The notes beneath the pieces are model-generated. The model worked only from the letters and a program-made list of their open reading frames with translations, ran no database searches and was not told the origin of the DNA. A DNA stretch of 64,000 nucleotides from positions 154,697-218,696 of the forward strand of contig NZ_KI421494.1 of the NCBI RefSeq assembly GCF_000473065.1, given 5' to 3'. Below are positions 35,279 to 44,695 of this stretch, in pieces. A program made the translations under genes and the position numbers. The first letter of the stretch is position 1, and each line of letters starts with the position of its first letter. The stretch comes from Bradyrhizobium sp. WSM1743 (GTDB taxonomy: Bacteria > Pseudomonadota > Alphaproteobacteria > Rhizobiales > Xanthobacteraceae).

Positions 35279-35482
35279 TTATGACTTCGGCGGCTCCCTC
35301 AGACACTCCGGGACGTTCCGACCGCTTTGCGGGCTTTTTACGAGGTCGCGCAAAGCAATTTCAGAAAGTCGTACAACCAGCTGTTTGAGGCGCTCAATCT
35401 CCTGCTTGCAGCGCTCCAGCTCGTGCTGTTCGTCTGTCATCACAGATGGTGTGCGGCGATGGCTGCTACCGAGATGGTTCAT
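35279..35482 (-). CDS. Small coiled-coil protein, unknown
   Basis: A 67-residue protein. From MTDEQHELERCKQEIERLKQ to LVVRLSEIALRDLVKS it is a regular heptad coiled coil of about 35 residues. I prefer the Met at 35482 (MNHLGSSHRRTPSVMTDEQ); MTDEQ at 35440 is an alternative. Short proteins with the sequence TDEQHELERC-QEIERLKQLVVRLSEI occur in Bradyrhizobium; the function is unknown. Confidence 0.6.
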   Translation of the reverse strand: MNHLGSSHRRTPSVMTDEQHELERCKQEIERLKQLVVRLSEIALRDLVKSPQSGRNVPECLREPPKS

Positions 35483-36722
35483 GTATTTCCCTTTCCGATT
35501 CGACAAACACAGCAGATAATCTGAACAGCCCAGTCGCGTCTCTTCCCTGACGAGGCGCCTCGGCGTCAGATTGGAGCGTTTCACACGCCCGCGGTGGGCT
35601 GGTTGCTAGCTCACTCCCTGCAAAGAGCTTCCGCCCAGCTCGCAGATACGACGGCACTTTCGGCGACGCCACCTCGCTCGCCGCTCATGCTCAGTTGCAG
35701 TAATGGCCCCAACAATGTAGCCGCGGAATATGCCGCCCTAAGGCTGCACGTGATTGCTCTGGGCGGAGACTGTAACAAAGTGGCAATATCGATTAATGCA
35801 ACGAGCCGCGCTCTCGCGCTCAAATCCTGCATTACGGCAGCGCCCCCGATGATTTTCACGCGACGTTCGCGTGTCCGTGCTGGGGTCCTTCAGCTACACC
35901 AGGCTTATATATCCAAAACGCAAGTCGCTACCGAGATCACCGCCTGCAAGCGGACATTGCCAAAGGAGTTTCACTCAAATCGTGTGCTGCCAATACTGCG
36001 ATTATGGATCAATAACCACACGCCCATGACCATGAAATTACTTCACGATCGCGCAGACGACCTCCTAAGCTGCATAAAGCCGAAGTTCCCTCCAAGAGCG
36101 GCCAGGGGGCGAGTCAACGGGGCACTGAGGCGGGCGCCGGATCCTGGCCCGATTTCGTCGCCAGACGTGGGGCGGGCGCTGGTTTTTGACGCACTTCACC
36201 GCATGAATTGAAGTCCCTCTACAGTGCGGGATGCCAAGCGCTCGGGTTTGGAGCCGATAGGGGCGTGTCGTGAAACGACATCGGAGCAGGGCAATGGTAA
36301 GCTATTTCTGCCAACTCCATCGGGCAGGTATGCCAAAGCATTGGTTGGACGCAGCGGGCGCGATAAACGGCAAATCCTCTAGCCGCAATTGAACCTGATG
36401 AGGCACGGCAACGAACTAGCGCCGTCCGAGCATTGGCCTGCCGCAGCCGCCCAGTCCAATCGCATAGCATGATCGCAGGGCGCTCACATTGGCCTCTGAG
36501 CTGTAGCAAGCTTGTCTGTTAAGCCGAGACGGCCGACGAGAAGACAAAAGCAGGCCGATCAAGCGAGCTGCCGCAATGGTCAGCGATCAGAGGTGCTGGA
36601 CATTGCACCGCGCCGGAAATCCGGTGATCGTCAGTCGCGGAGGCTCATAAGATCTGATGTACTTGAGTTCTGGTCCAGCAAATGCCCATTATCTTCCTCG
36701 ATGGTATGAGGGAGATCTCCCA
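35483..36722. other. About 1.2 kb without a convincing gene
   Basis: The longest frame (35594 to 36211, plus strand) encodes 205 residues but has irregular composition and no motif. A minus-strand frame overlaps its first third (SARARLVALIDIATLLQSPP). Neither is supported by a recognisable family or ribosome binding site. The region is less GC-rich than its surroundings and is probably decayed DNA. Confidence 0.3.
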
Positions 36723-36929
36723 ATGCTGGACGGTGCCACGACCGCGCTTCTGCGTACGATCCTGGATGAGGTTTGTGAAAGCGTCTCACCGTATGACGCC
36801 GGCGTCCGCGCCTACGTTGCCTCCAAAATCCTGGAGGCTGCCACCAGAGGTGAAACGCGCCCCGATCTGCTTAAACAGATCGGTCAGGAAGCTCTTTCCA
36901 GAGCACCAACGATGTGGCGACAGATCTAG
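36723..36929 (+). CDS. Small conserved helical protein
   Basis: A 68-residue all-helical protein: MLDGATTALLRTILDEVCES, VSPYDAGVRAYVASKILEAA, TRGETRPDLLKQIGQEALSR. I recall the pattern VCE-V-S-x-Y-x-x-x-x-R-x-x-V-A-S-K-I-L-E-A-A from numerous Bradyrhizobium proteins without function. It is preceded by GGGAGATCTCCC, which contains a usable ribosome binding site. Confidence 0.65.
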   Translation: MLDGATTALLRTILDEVCESVSPYDAGVRAYVASKILEAATRGETRPDLLKQIGQEALSRAPTMWRQI

Positions 36930-37306
36930 AACGTGGCTTGTCATTGAGGTGAATTTCCAAATCACAGTGCTGAAGATCCTGGCCTTGCTATCCAGGTTCG
37001 CGCGCGGCGTCGCGTCGCCTGCGGCATAGTGATCCGGCCACCTCGCAGAGGTGTATCGTGGTTGCACCCAAGACGCGGCGTTATCCGATGTGAATCGGTT
37101 GGCGCGTTGCTCGCTGCGAGGCCGTTCGTTGAAACGAGAGAGCAGCTCGCACAACAGGCAGCGCATCAAAGCCTTGGCGCACGCAACCTTGCGCGCCACG
37201 ATGTCGGTGAGGCCTCGCGCTAATATCCTTCGTCCGGAAACGAGGGCGAACTCAGTGTTCGGCGTCGGAGCGCCATCACTCAAGCGAGCCGATGCGCCAT
37301 TGCTGT
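36930..37306. other. Short gap
   Basis: No clear gene. A minus-strand frame starting at 37283 (MSDGAPTPNTEFALVSGRRI, then VARKVACAKALMRCLLCELL) has some protein character over its first 60 residues but then runs into, and opposite to, the helical small gene. I leave it unassigned. Confidence 0.3.
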
Positions 37307-37510
37307 TTACTCCTGTGCGAGCGCCGCAAGTGCCCTTTCGATCACTGTGATGTCTTGACTGACCTGAGCGATCGCTGGCTTCGGATCAACTCCGGTAACG
37401 CAGTTCAACTGCTGCAGTAGCTCCCGCCGATGCGCCAGAAGGTTCTCCAGCGCGCTGCGGTTGTTTAGTTTCACATAGCCGTCGACAACCAATCCAATCG
37501 AAAGAGACAT
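37307..37510 (-). CDS. Small conserved protein (MSLSIGLVVDGYVKLNNRSA type)
   Basis: A 67-residue protein. The first 20 residues, MSLSIGLVVDGYVKLNNRSA, resemble a short beta strand pair. They are followed by two helices (LENLLAHRRELLQQLNCVTG and AIAQVSQDITVIERALAALA). Similar short proteins are common in Bradyrhizobium, with no known function. Start at 37510; an upstream Met 4 codons earlier is possible. Confidence 0.6.
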   Translation of the reverse strand: MSLSIGLVVDGYVKLNNRSALENLLAHRRELLQQLNCVTGVDPKPAIAQVSQDITVIERALAALAQE

Positions 37511-37892
37511 CGAAACTCTCAAACAAAGCTGTTCTCAACGAAGATGCGTATAGCACATCGGCAAACGATGTTCTGCTCGTCGAGAGAGAATACTGACGGG
37601 CGAGCTTGCTGGCGACAAACGTCCAGCGCCGGGGACGTGACCGCCTATTCCTTGCGCCTTACAAGCGTCCAGCTCTGTTTGAGCGACTAGCCGAGCAGAA
37701 AGACGGCTATGGCGAGCCAAAAACGCTGCGGATCGTCGCGATGGAAGTGCTCAGTTCCTGCTTCAAGTTACGCTCTGGTCTCGTCAATTTTGCGAGGAAA
37801 TTGCCAATCCTACGATCCAAGGAAGGAAAGGTTTACTTTCAATACGGCGCTGACATCTTAGTTCGGTTTTTAACAGCCGCGCTGTGGCGTCG
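37511..37892. other. Gap, nothing recognised
   Basis: Short frames only, with no motif. The boundary to the excisionase gene is at 37893. Confidence 0.3.
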
Positions 37893-38252
37893 ATGCCGCG
37901 TCGAACGCAACCTGAAATTACACATGATACTCCACTTCGCCTTGCCGATGCCGTGAAGATCGCATTCCCTTTGGGAGGAATGACGGTCGCGGGTTTGCGT
38001 CGTGAGCGCGACCGTAATCGACTGGTTATCGAGAAGATTGCCGGCAAGGAATTTACAACGCTAGCTCATATCGGACGGATGAGAGAGCTATGCCGCCAAG
38101 ACGCAAGGGCGCCCGACTTCAGCTCAAGGCTGCCCGCCGAAACAAGAGCGCATAAATCACTCACCTTGCAACCTGGATCATCAGAGACAACGGCCGGGAT
38201 GTCAGCACAGGCTGCGCTGCAGATGAGATTGCGGCCGCGGAGGAAAAACTAG
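37893..38252 (+). CDS. Excisionase-like winged-helix protein
   Basis: About 119 residues starting MPRRTQPEITHDTPLRLADA. The central part, VKIAFPLGGMTVAGLRRERD, RNRLVIEKIAGKEFTTLAHI, GRMRELCRQ, matches the MerR/excisionase-like helix-turn-helix proteins that precede integrase genes in Bradyrhizobium. The C-terminal tail (GSSETTAGMSAQAALQM) is typical too. It overlaps the start of the integrase gene in another frame over about 160 bases, an arrangement I believe is native to this gene pair. With the integrase broken, it can no longer act on its own element. Confidence 0.6.
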   Translation: MPRRTQPEITHDTPLRLADAVKIAFPLGGMTVAGLRRERDRNRLVIEKIAGKEFTTLAHIGRMRELCRQDARAPDFSSRLPAETRAHKSLTLQPGSSETTAGMSAQAALQMRLRPRRKN

Positions 38253-38305
38253 GAGATTACATCAGCTCTAAACACGAGCCAAAGCGAAGAAGCGCGAGCA
38301 AATGA
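38090..38305 (+). pseudogene. Phage-type integrase, N-terminal fragment
   Basis: From ATG the frame reads MPPRRKGARLQLKAARRNKS, then a TAA where intact relatives have Gly-Arg. It continues ITHLATWIIRDNGRDVSTGC, AADEIAAAEEKLGDYISSKH, EPKRR, and then departs from the family and stops. This is the N-terminal arm of Bradyrhizobium tyrosine recombinases. The core-binding and catalytic domains (R-H-R-Y) are missing. A nonsense mutation and a 3' deletion have inactivated it. Confidence 0.6.
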
Positions 38306-39078
38306 ACGAGGAACGAATCGCGGAAGGCTGGTCGTGGATTTGCGAGAACGATCCGGATCAACTGTGGCGTGGCACCCATACTTGCACCTGCGGCGCCGCC
38401 GGTATGCCGTTTTGCAACCCGAGCAATGACGAGCCGTCGGCTCCCATGCCGCCGCAAGACTTCATCGGGCGGGAGGAGGGCGGGTCCTGAAACCCATGAA
38501 GGCCTGCGACGATCGAGAGCCGCGGGGCAGTTTCGTTTTGCAGATGTCGCGATGCATTGCCTCACGAGCAATGGCCTCGTCAGCTTCTGGAAAGCCAGGA
38601 TGGCTCCAGCCGGTGTCGGATTTCTTACTCGATGTCCTGGATAACATCGGGGGCCTGCCGGCCCGGTTCAGCGGCCCAGCCCAGGTCTCGATTAACGGTG
38701 AGACCTACTCGATCACATCGGGGCCGCGAGGACGCCGCGGTGCGCAATTCATCCACCATTCTCGCCCGTCCCCTGTCCCGAGTGCTCAGATCCGCCCCTC
38801 GGCTACCGTTGCCTCTTCCGACCACCGCAGCGGACCCGTGCTGGGGCCCACAGTGGCTGGGCGACGAGCACATTCTACGAGGCGGTGAGTAGTCTTAGGG
38901 TCGGGACCCTGATACCCTGTCGGCGATTGCGGTGTTCGGACCCGTGCCCGACACCGCGCAGCTTGCACAGGCTTGAGCAGGTCGGCGCGCCGGGACGGCG
39001 GGACGACCCACTGTCCGAAATGGGTCTTTCCGGCTCAGATGGTCTCTCGCGGGCGCGCAGCATTCGCTCCAGTATGTC
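38306..39078. other. Gap with a possible small Cys-rich protein
   Basis: A plus-strand frame (38302 to 38490) encodes 62 residues, MNEERIAEGWSWICENDPDQ, LWRGTHTCTCGAAGMPFCNP, with three cysteines close together and a PQDFIGREEG end. It looks faintly like a conserved small rhizobial protein, but I cannot be sure. The rest (38500-39078) carries overlapping frames without pattern. Confidence 0.3.
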
Positions 39079-39603
39079 TCAATCCGTCTCAGAGTTCAGC
39101 GCGGCGTGCAGCCGAGCCTTCTCCAACCGAGACCTGAGCCCACTCAAACAGCCCGCCAGTTTGGCGAACTCCTGAATGCTGAGATAATCAAAGACGAACT
39201 GCTCGAGCTCTTCCTGCTGCCTTGCAATGCTCGCGAGGCTCTTGCGAGCAATGTCCGTGAGCGACAAAAGGACGTACCGGGCATCATTCGCGTCAGATTT
39301 CCGGCGCACGAACCGCTTGCTCTCGAGCTCCTTGGAATGCTTGGTGATGAAACCCGACTCAACTCTCATCAGCTTCGCGACAGCGTTGACGGGAACACCA
39401 TCATCTTCTTCCAGTTCCGTCAGCGCCATCAAGATCATCATTTGCGGGCCTGTAATGCCAAGCGCATTCGCCTGGTAGGACCGAAGATCGTCGAGACATA
39501 TGTCGATCGATCTGATCTCCCATGTGAAGCGCCTCAGTAGATCTTGACTCACGCGCTGCTCCTTCCGGAGGCGTGTTGCTAATCCAGGCAGCTTCGGTGG
39601 CAT
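39079..39603 (-). CDS. MarR-family winged-helix regulator
   Basis: A 174-residue regulator. The dimerisation helix comes first (SQDLLRRFTWEIRSIDICLD), then the winged helix at about residues 45-125: GITGPQMMILMALTELEEDD, GVPVNAVAKLMRVESGFITK, HSKELESKRFVRRKSDANDA, RYVLLSLTDIARKSL. A long C-terminal helix closes the protein. MarR-type regulators usually respond to small aromatic ligands and repress neighbouring genes. A second copy, broken by a nonsense codon, lies at 6529-7030. The target is not evident because no gene is divergent from it nearby. Confidence 0.8.
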   Translation of the reverse strand: MPPKLPGLATRLRKEQRVSQDLLRRFTWEIRSIDICLDDLRSYQANALGITGPQMMILMALTELEEDDGVPVNAVAKLMRVESGFITKHSKELESKRFVRRKSDANDARYVLLSLTDIARKSLASIARQQEELEQFVFDYLSIQEFAKLAGCLSGLRSRLEKARLHAALNSETD

Positions 39604-40106
39604 CTGATCTCAGGAGCTCCATCCTCGAAACGATTGGCTGCTGGCCGACCTCAAAAAACGGGACCGATTTTCGCTGATCGCTTCGACGTCCCCGGCGCGC
39701 GATCTAAAATCAATCGCCACACTCAGACGAGTTCGTCCCGTTTCGATATCTAAGAGGAGGAGCCCCGGTCCAGGTTCGAGTGTACCACGTAACTTCACCT
39801 AGTCGTTGTGATTAAATTCGTCAAATACTTGAAAATGTCCGCAGGATTTCCGTGGATCGCGCCTCTTGTGCGCGGTTATTCCGCAGACGTCTTCTATCTG
39901 ATGTCGCGAATCGCAGGCACCGAGTTCGAGTTCGGATAGGACGGAGGAGCAGTTGATTCACCGTGCCCACCAACGCCGGTATCAAACCCACTGTTTTCTA
40001 AGCCTGCTAGGATTGCCGGCATCGTCTCCCAGTGATTTGGTCCTCTCAGAGCGATGTCCGTCTCGACGAGGCAAGTCATTCTATACGGAGATTTTCTGCC
40101 AACACT
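39604..40106. other. Gap, nothing recognised
   Basis: Only short frames without pattern lie between the MarR gene and the cold-shock pseudogene. Confidence 0.3.
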
Positions 40107-40273
40107 TTACCCGAGTTGTCCGTCTTGGGCTCGAAGCTGATCCGGGACCCTCAGCACGGTGTAGTCCGCCTTCTCGACTGCCCTAATGTGCCCAAATACG
40201 TCGGGTTCGCCATCAACCGGCCTGATAAAGCCATAGCCCTTTGTCGCACTAACCACTTCACAATGAAGGACAT
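40107..40273 (-). pseudogene. Cold-shock protein (CspA-like), frameshifted
   Basis: The start reads MSFIVKW in one frame. After a shift of one base the next frame continues SATKGYGFIRPVDGEPDVFG, HIRAVEKADYTVLRVPDQL, then DGQLG and stop. This is the cold-shock domain with the first RNA-binding motif KGYGFI intact and the second (V-F-x-H-I) present as VFGHI. The last third of a normal CspA (the GR/K-rich strand) is different or lost. About 55 codons remain. Confidence 0.65.
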
Positions 40274-40388
40274 AAACGAGGGCGTTCTAAGCAATTGCTG
40301 AGGCATCAAGGTCCTGCGGGGATGCTCTATGAAATGTTGCCGGCCCCGCAATATGCAGCCACATCGTCGCCGGCCGTGAGCTAAAGGG

Positions 40389-40796
40389 CTAGGTGGACCG
40401 GCCATCGCGCGTCCTCAGGCGCTTACGTCGACGATGCCTACGACTGGCGCTGTGATCGTGTCGGCCCGGGGCCAGCGCGGGAAGCTTACTTGCGAGAGGT
40501 TTCTCATCCGTGCCTTCGAGCGCTCGCTCCTGAGAGGTCGGTCGGCCCGTCTGTTCCAGCAAAGCAAGAAAGGCCCGGCCTTTTTCCGTTATGATCCAGT
40601 GTCCGGGTTCTCGCGCAACCAGCCCTTGTCCGAGAATGTTGAGATCCGGTGCTCGCTCTGCCAATCGCTTCATACGAGCCGTCCACTCCGGACCGCTGGT
40701 GTAGAACACCGCCAAGTAGTCCTTCAGGACGACGAGACTCGCACGGCCTTCCGGTTGGCCGGCGAGAATTTTAAGTATCGAGACCTGAAAACTCAA
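40389..40796 (-). CDS. Conserved rhizobial protein, winged-helix-like
   Basis: A 135-residue protein: MSFQVSILKILAGQPEGRAS, LVVLKDYLAVFYTSGPEWTA, RMKRLAERAPDLNILGQGLV, AREPGHWIITEKGRAFLALL. The order of helices and a G-x-W-x-I-T-x-x-G-R-x-F-L wing looks like a small winged-helix fold. I recall similar proteins throughout Bradyrhizobium. The last 40 residues are basic and disordered. Its function is unknown; it may bind DNA. Confidence 0.65.
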   Translation of the reverse strand: MSFQVSILKILAGQPEGRASLVVLKDYLAVFYTSGPEWTARMKRLAERAPDLNILGQGLVAREPGHWIITEKGRAFLALLEQTGRPTSQERALEGTDEKPLASKLPALAPGRHDHSASRRHRRRKRLRTRDGRST

Positions 40797-41131
40797 TTTC
40801 TAACCAAGCGCGATAGAACGAACGCCGCACATCTTAGCGGCACCTGCCGGACCCCTCGCTGGACTTCAAAACAAGAACCTGAAAACAAATGCTGGTAAGC
40901 GGATCATCCAGCAAAGTTGGATGAGGCTTAGACTGTCCTGTCTGATCTGGGGAGGCCCTTTTGATGCAATTCTCGGCCCTTCCTGGATGGCCTGCAGGCT
41001 GTCGAGCATCGAACCTGACTGATCGTGGACAGCCCAGAGCCTTGCGAAACGAACTTGCGCGTCTCACGTCAGGTCGAAACTCGCGAGCGCGAGTTTTCGA
41101 TCTAAGGTCGATGTCGCAAGAAAGCTGAAGA
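40797..41131. other. Gap, nothing recognised
   Basis: No protein-like frame and no hairpin noted. Confidence 0.3.
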
Positions 41132-41524
41132 CTACCATACGCGCGTAAATGTATCGGCGCCCTTCAGCTTGCTGGGCTTGCCGTTCTTATCAACGTAGAA
41201 CAGCGTCCATGATGTTGGCATTTTAGGACCGTTAATCTTTCCAACCCACTGGGTGAAAGAATTGCACTGACTAAAAGTAACAATAAAATATAGTCCGGTT
41301 GGACGGACGGATCCCGATGCGGGATAAGGGATACCTTGGCAGGCAAACCCTTGAGCATGGTTTGTGAAGGTCCCTTGTATAGCGCCGCCATTGGCGGACC
41401 AAACAAACAATTCCGAGCCCCGTTCATTCTTCCAGTATGAGGGAGCAGGAAGCCCCTGCGCCCAGGCGTGACCGACGGCCAAGAAAAACTGAGCGATCAA
41501 CAAAAATGCCAGAAGTCTCTTCAT
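41132..41524 (-). CDS. Avidin-family biotin-binding protein, rhizavidin-like
   Basis: A 130-residue exported protein. Signal peptide MKRLLAFLLIAQFFLAVGHA, cleaved after AWA. The mature part follows the avidin fold: PSYWKNERGSELFVW holds the Asn and Ser that bind the ureido oxygen; GTFTNHAQGFACQ has Phe where streptavidin has Tyr; SQCNSFTQWVGKI keeps the Ser, Thr and Trp of the thiophene pocket; PTSWTLFY keeps the next Trp; ADTFTRVW keeps the Asp that binds the ureido nitrogen. The Trp contributed by a neighbouring subunit in tetrameric avidins is absent, and two Cys (in GFACQ and SQCNS) are placed as in dimeric rhizavidin, where they form a disulfide. It probably binds biotin tightly outside the cytoplasm. 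I chose the Met at 41524 because it begins the signal peptide. It lies about 9 kb from bioA. Confidence 0.85.
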   Translation of the reverse strand: MKRLLAFLLIAQFFLAVGHAWAQGLPAPSYWKNERGSELFVWSANGGAIQGTFTNHAQGFACQGIPYPASGSVRPTGLYFIVTFSQCNSFTQWVGKINGPKMPTSWTLFYVDKNGKPSKLKGADTFTRVW

Positions 41525-41649
41525 ATTGAAGCCCCAAAAGTGTTCGCGCCTAAAGTAGCAATTTGGATCGCCAGTCTGATACAATCTCAGTAACGTTCGC
41601 TGCTCTTATCTCGCGTTCAGCGATGGATTGCGGCGCATACGCACTAGTT

Positions 41650-42018
41650 CGTGCTGGATGTCGACGTCGCTCCAGCTCCGCGGCCCTGCATCCGCAAGCC
41701 AGTCCGCCCAGCGGCCGAACTCCGAGCCATGATTGATTGGTTAGCTGCCCGTCAAAGTCTGATCTCTAGAGGCAACGCTATTGTTGGTAGCGATAGGGCC
41801 CGACTTTTGGCTGAGATTGCGCTCAGCATCCTGCCTCGCCCGCAGCTCTTGATATCGGTGCGCTGCAGGCCAAGTTGAGACGGATGGCGGACCAGATCGA
41901 GGCGCTCACTGCGAAGATCGAATCCTTGCAGAATGTACCCGTCCCTGCCTCTGTTCTCCCGGCTCCTTCTCCGCCGGCCGCCCATCCCGTTTTGAGGCCA
42001 CCCAAGAGAGCGGTCTAA
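41650..42018 (+). pseudogene. Remnant of a coiled-coil membrane protein
   Basis: Between about 41720 and 41815 one frame reads DWLAARQSLISRGNAIVGSD and RARLLAEIAL. In another frame, 41860 onward, it reads MADQIEALTAKIESLQNVPV, then a Pro/Ala tail ending PPKRAV and stop. The intact gene at 23553-24074 has the same order, with a coiled coil ending TQRIEELQNAAPVASPAPA. The membrane helix is missing here. At least one frameshift and a 5' deletion separate the parts. Confidence 0.5.
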
Positions 42019-42378
42019 CCCCCAAAAGCTGAAGGGCCGACCTCGGCCGGGGGCGCCCCCTGGTTTCGCAACCAGGCCCGACCAGCGTAGCGGCTTTGTC
42101 GTGAACGGGTTTCGTTGTTGCAGCGCTCTCGGCCGTTCTCGCCATGGCGCGTTTGATGGTTCTGTGCGTCCAAAGCACACACGAAGAAGATATGCAGATT
42201 CAACATCGTTATTGATGCGCTATTCTCAGTCGGTGATCGTATACGTCCGGCGATTGACGCTTTGTGTGTAATTTGCAGCAGATGATAGGCGCGGGGTCTC
42301 GATGACGGTCCGGATCGTCTTGAGAATAGCGTGGGCGATGCCTGCCTCTTCCAGCTCCATCAGGAGGCTGTCTGCCCG

Positions 42379-42640
42379 TCACTCGTCCGAAGCTTCGAAG
42401 AAATGTTCGAGCTGTATAAGGGGTGCTTCGTTCCCATGCACTAGCGTTACCCTTGCAATTTTGTGCCTGAGATGGGCTTTGCGCGCGTTGGCTTGATGAG
42501 CCCTGCGCCAAGACGACCATGCAAGGATGGGGGCGTGCGAGATGCGCGGCTGGGCAAGCTTCATGGCGATGCGGCGGATTTCCTGGATCGACCAGCGGAT
42601 CAAGAACGATGCTTCGGTCGAGACTGCGGTCGCGTGTTTT
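42379..42640 (-). mobile_element. C-terminal remnant of a transposase
   Basis: A short frame reads IRWSIQEIRRIAMKLAQPRI, SHAPILAWSSWRRAHQANAR, KAHLRHKI. The pattern W-S-x-Q-E-I-R-R-x-A, L-A-x-R-R-I, W-S-x-W-R-R-A-H-Q-A-x-A-x-x-A-H-L is the very end of a transposase family (I believe IS701-like) common in Bradyrhizobium. Nothing of the catalytic DDE part is recognised upstream. It is a dead fragment. Confidence 0.45.
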
Positions 42641-42983
42641 TGAGCAACGGCCCGGTGTTGGCCCGATGACGGCCATCATCGCGAAGGCCAGCATGACGCC
42701 GCTTGACTGAGGATCTCCAAGCCAAGGCCGGACGGCGCCGTCTTCTTTCTGATGCTCGACTAGTTCCCGGCGCTCGGCTTTTCCACCTAAGACGCGCGGC
42801 TTGTTTCAAAATCCACCGATCTTGTTGCGAAGACAACATAGCGATCGAAAAACCGCAGGAAATGCGCATTGCGTCCGCTGGCCTCGATCCTGCACACCAC
42901 AAGCGCCGTGGAAGCGGAGCCAACAACGTCGGCTATTCGGCCTTCGTTGCAGGTTGGCGCGCGTCATGTGTTCGTGAGGTGAA
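42641..42983. other. Gap before the porin gene
   Basis: No gene recognised. The start of the porin gene is preceded by GAGGTGAA, which can serve as a ribosome binding site. Confidence 0.3.
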
Positions 42984-44695
42984 ATGCGATCTGAACTTCT
43001 TTTCTGCGGGGTCACAACAGCTGCGCTCGTTGCAGGCGGTGCCGTCAATTCGGCCAATCTTAAGCCGGCAGTAAAAGTCCCACCCGCCGTCTGGAACTGG
43101 ACCGGCGGGTACATCGGCGGGCACGTCGGCGGGGGCTACGGGCTGACATCATTCAGTGATCCCTATGGTCCGTCACTCTATGGGGACGTTGTCGACACCC
43201 CCGTGTTTCTGGCCGGAGGTCAGATCGGCTACAACTGGCAGAGGGAGCGCTGGGTTTTTGGCCTTGAATTGGATGCTAGTGGCGCTGCGTCGGACGGTAA
43301 AAACACCTGTCTTGCCGTTTCCAGCTCTGTGGTGAGCGCGAACTGCAACGCCAGCCCGAACGTCTTTGTCACCGGGACGGGTCGCCTGGGATATGCGTTT
43401 GGACCGCAGGGCCACACGCTGGCTTATCTCAAAGGGGGCGTGGCCTGGCAGCACAACCGCGGCGATGTCACCAACAACAACGAATTCCGTGGCTGGGCGC
43501 AACAGAATGCCACCCATTTCGACTATGGTCGTGTCGGTGGCACAATCGGGGTGGGCGTCGAGCACGCGCTCACGCCGGCTTGGTCCCTGACACTTGAGTA
43601 CGACTATCTAAGGTTCGGCGGAGCAAACGTGGCGACCCCTCCGACCCTACGGTACCCGCCGTTGGCAACGGCGCCAGCCAACGTCAGTAGCCTATCCAGC
43701 AGCTACCACGTCGGAAAGCTTGGTCTGAACTACCATTTTGACGCCGGCCCATCGACACCGGCATGGTCAGATGCGCCGCTATACCCGACAAAACCGACGT
43801 TCAGCGCCTCGCCGATTGCCCTCGCTGATGGGTGGTCGCTGGAAACCGGCACACGGCTGTGGTTAAGCCGAGGAAAGTATCAATGGGACCACGGGAGCAG
43901 TGATCTCGTATCAAGACTCTCCTATCATGGGCTGGATGGGATTTCCGGCGAGTTGTTCGAACGTGTGGACAGCCCCTGGGGGTCTTCCTGAAGGGCAATA
44001 TCGGGATCGGGCGCTTCAACACGGGAAATATGAACGATGAAGATTGGGGCCTACGCCCTCCGTACGCGAGCGCCCCCATCGCCTACGTCAACACGATATC
44101 GGGTCAGGCCAACGGAAGGTTCACCTACTACACCGCCGATGCCGGCTACGATTTCCTCCGCGGCAGCACCTACAAGGTCGGCGGGTTCATGGGCTGGAGC
44201 TACTACGGCCAGAAGTCCGACTCGATAGGCTGCGTTCAGATCGCCGCCCCCGACCATCCATGCCTCGCGCCGGGCGATAGAAGGGTCATCGGCAGCCAAG
44301 ACACTGACTGGAATGCGCTGCGCATCGGCCTCAGCGCTGAGACCATGTTGCTCGACCGTTGGCGCGTAAGTGCCGATGTTGCTTACCTGCCGTGGACGGA
44401 TTTCCAGGGGCGCGACAACCATCTGCTGCGTTCATACACGAAGTTCACTGATCAACGCGGGAGTGATGGCAGTGGTGTGCAGGTCGAGGCAGTCCTATCC
44501 TACTTCATCACTGAAAACTTCAGCGTCGGCGTCGGTGGCCGTTATTGGGCCATGTGGACCCCAAATGAGCGTAAAGGATACGTCACGCAAGCCCCGGACG
44601 CGGACCACGCCCCCGTTACCAAAGGGCCCTTTGCTGCGGACCATCGCATGGAACGATGGGGCACGTTCCTGCAGGCCTCCTACAAGTTTGACTGA
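42984..44695 (+). pseudogene. Outer-membrane beta-barrel protein (Omp31/porin type), one frameshift
   Basis: A signal peptide (MRSELLFCGVTTAALVAGGA) is followed by a beta-barrel reading: WNWTGGYIGGHVGGGYGLTS, GGQIGYNWQRERWVFGLELD and VGVEHALTPAWSLTLEYDYL, as in Omp31-type porins. Near 43975, a run of five G (CCTGGGGGTCTTCC) puts the frame out; with six G it would continue WGVFLKGNIGIGRFNTGN and DEDWG. The second half is open to a normal barrel end, MERWGTFLQASYKFD, with the last residue aromatic-proximal as usual. Only one base is missing, so it may be a recent mutation, phase variation or a sequencing error. A truncated second copy lies at 62517-63040. Confidence 0.75.

Noticed and set aside
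35594..36211. 205-codon plus-strand frame
   Set aside because: Irregular composition, no ribosome binding site and no recognisable family; kept only as a gap note.
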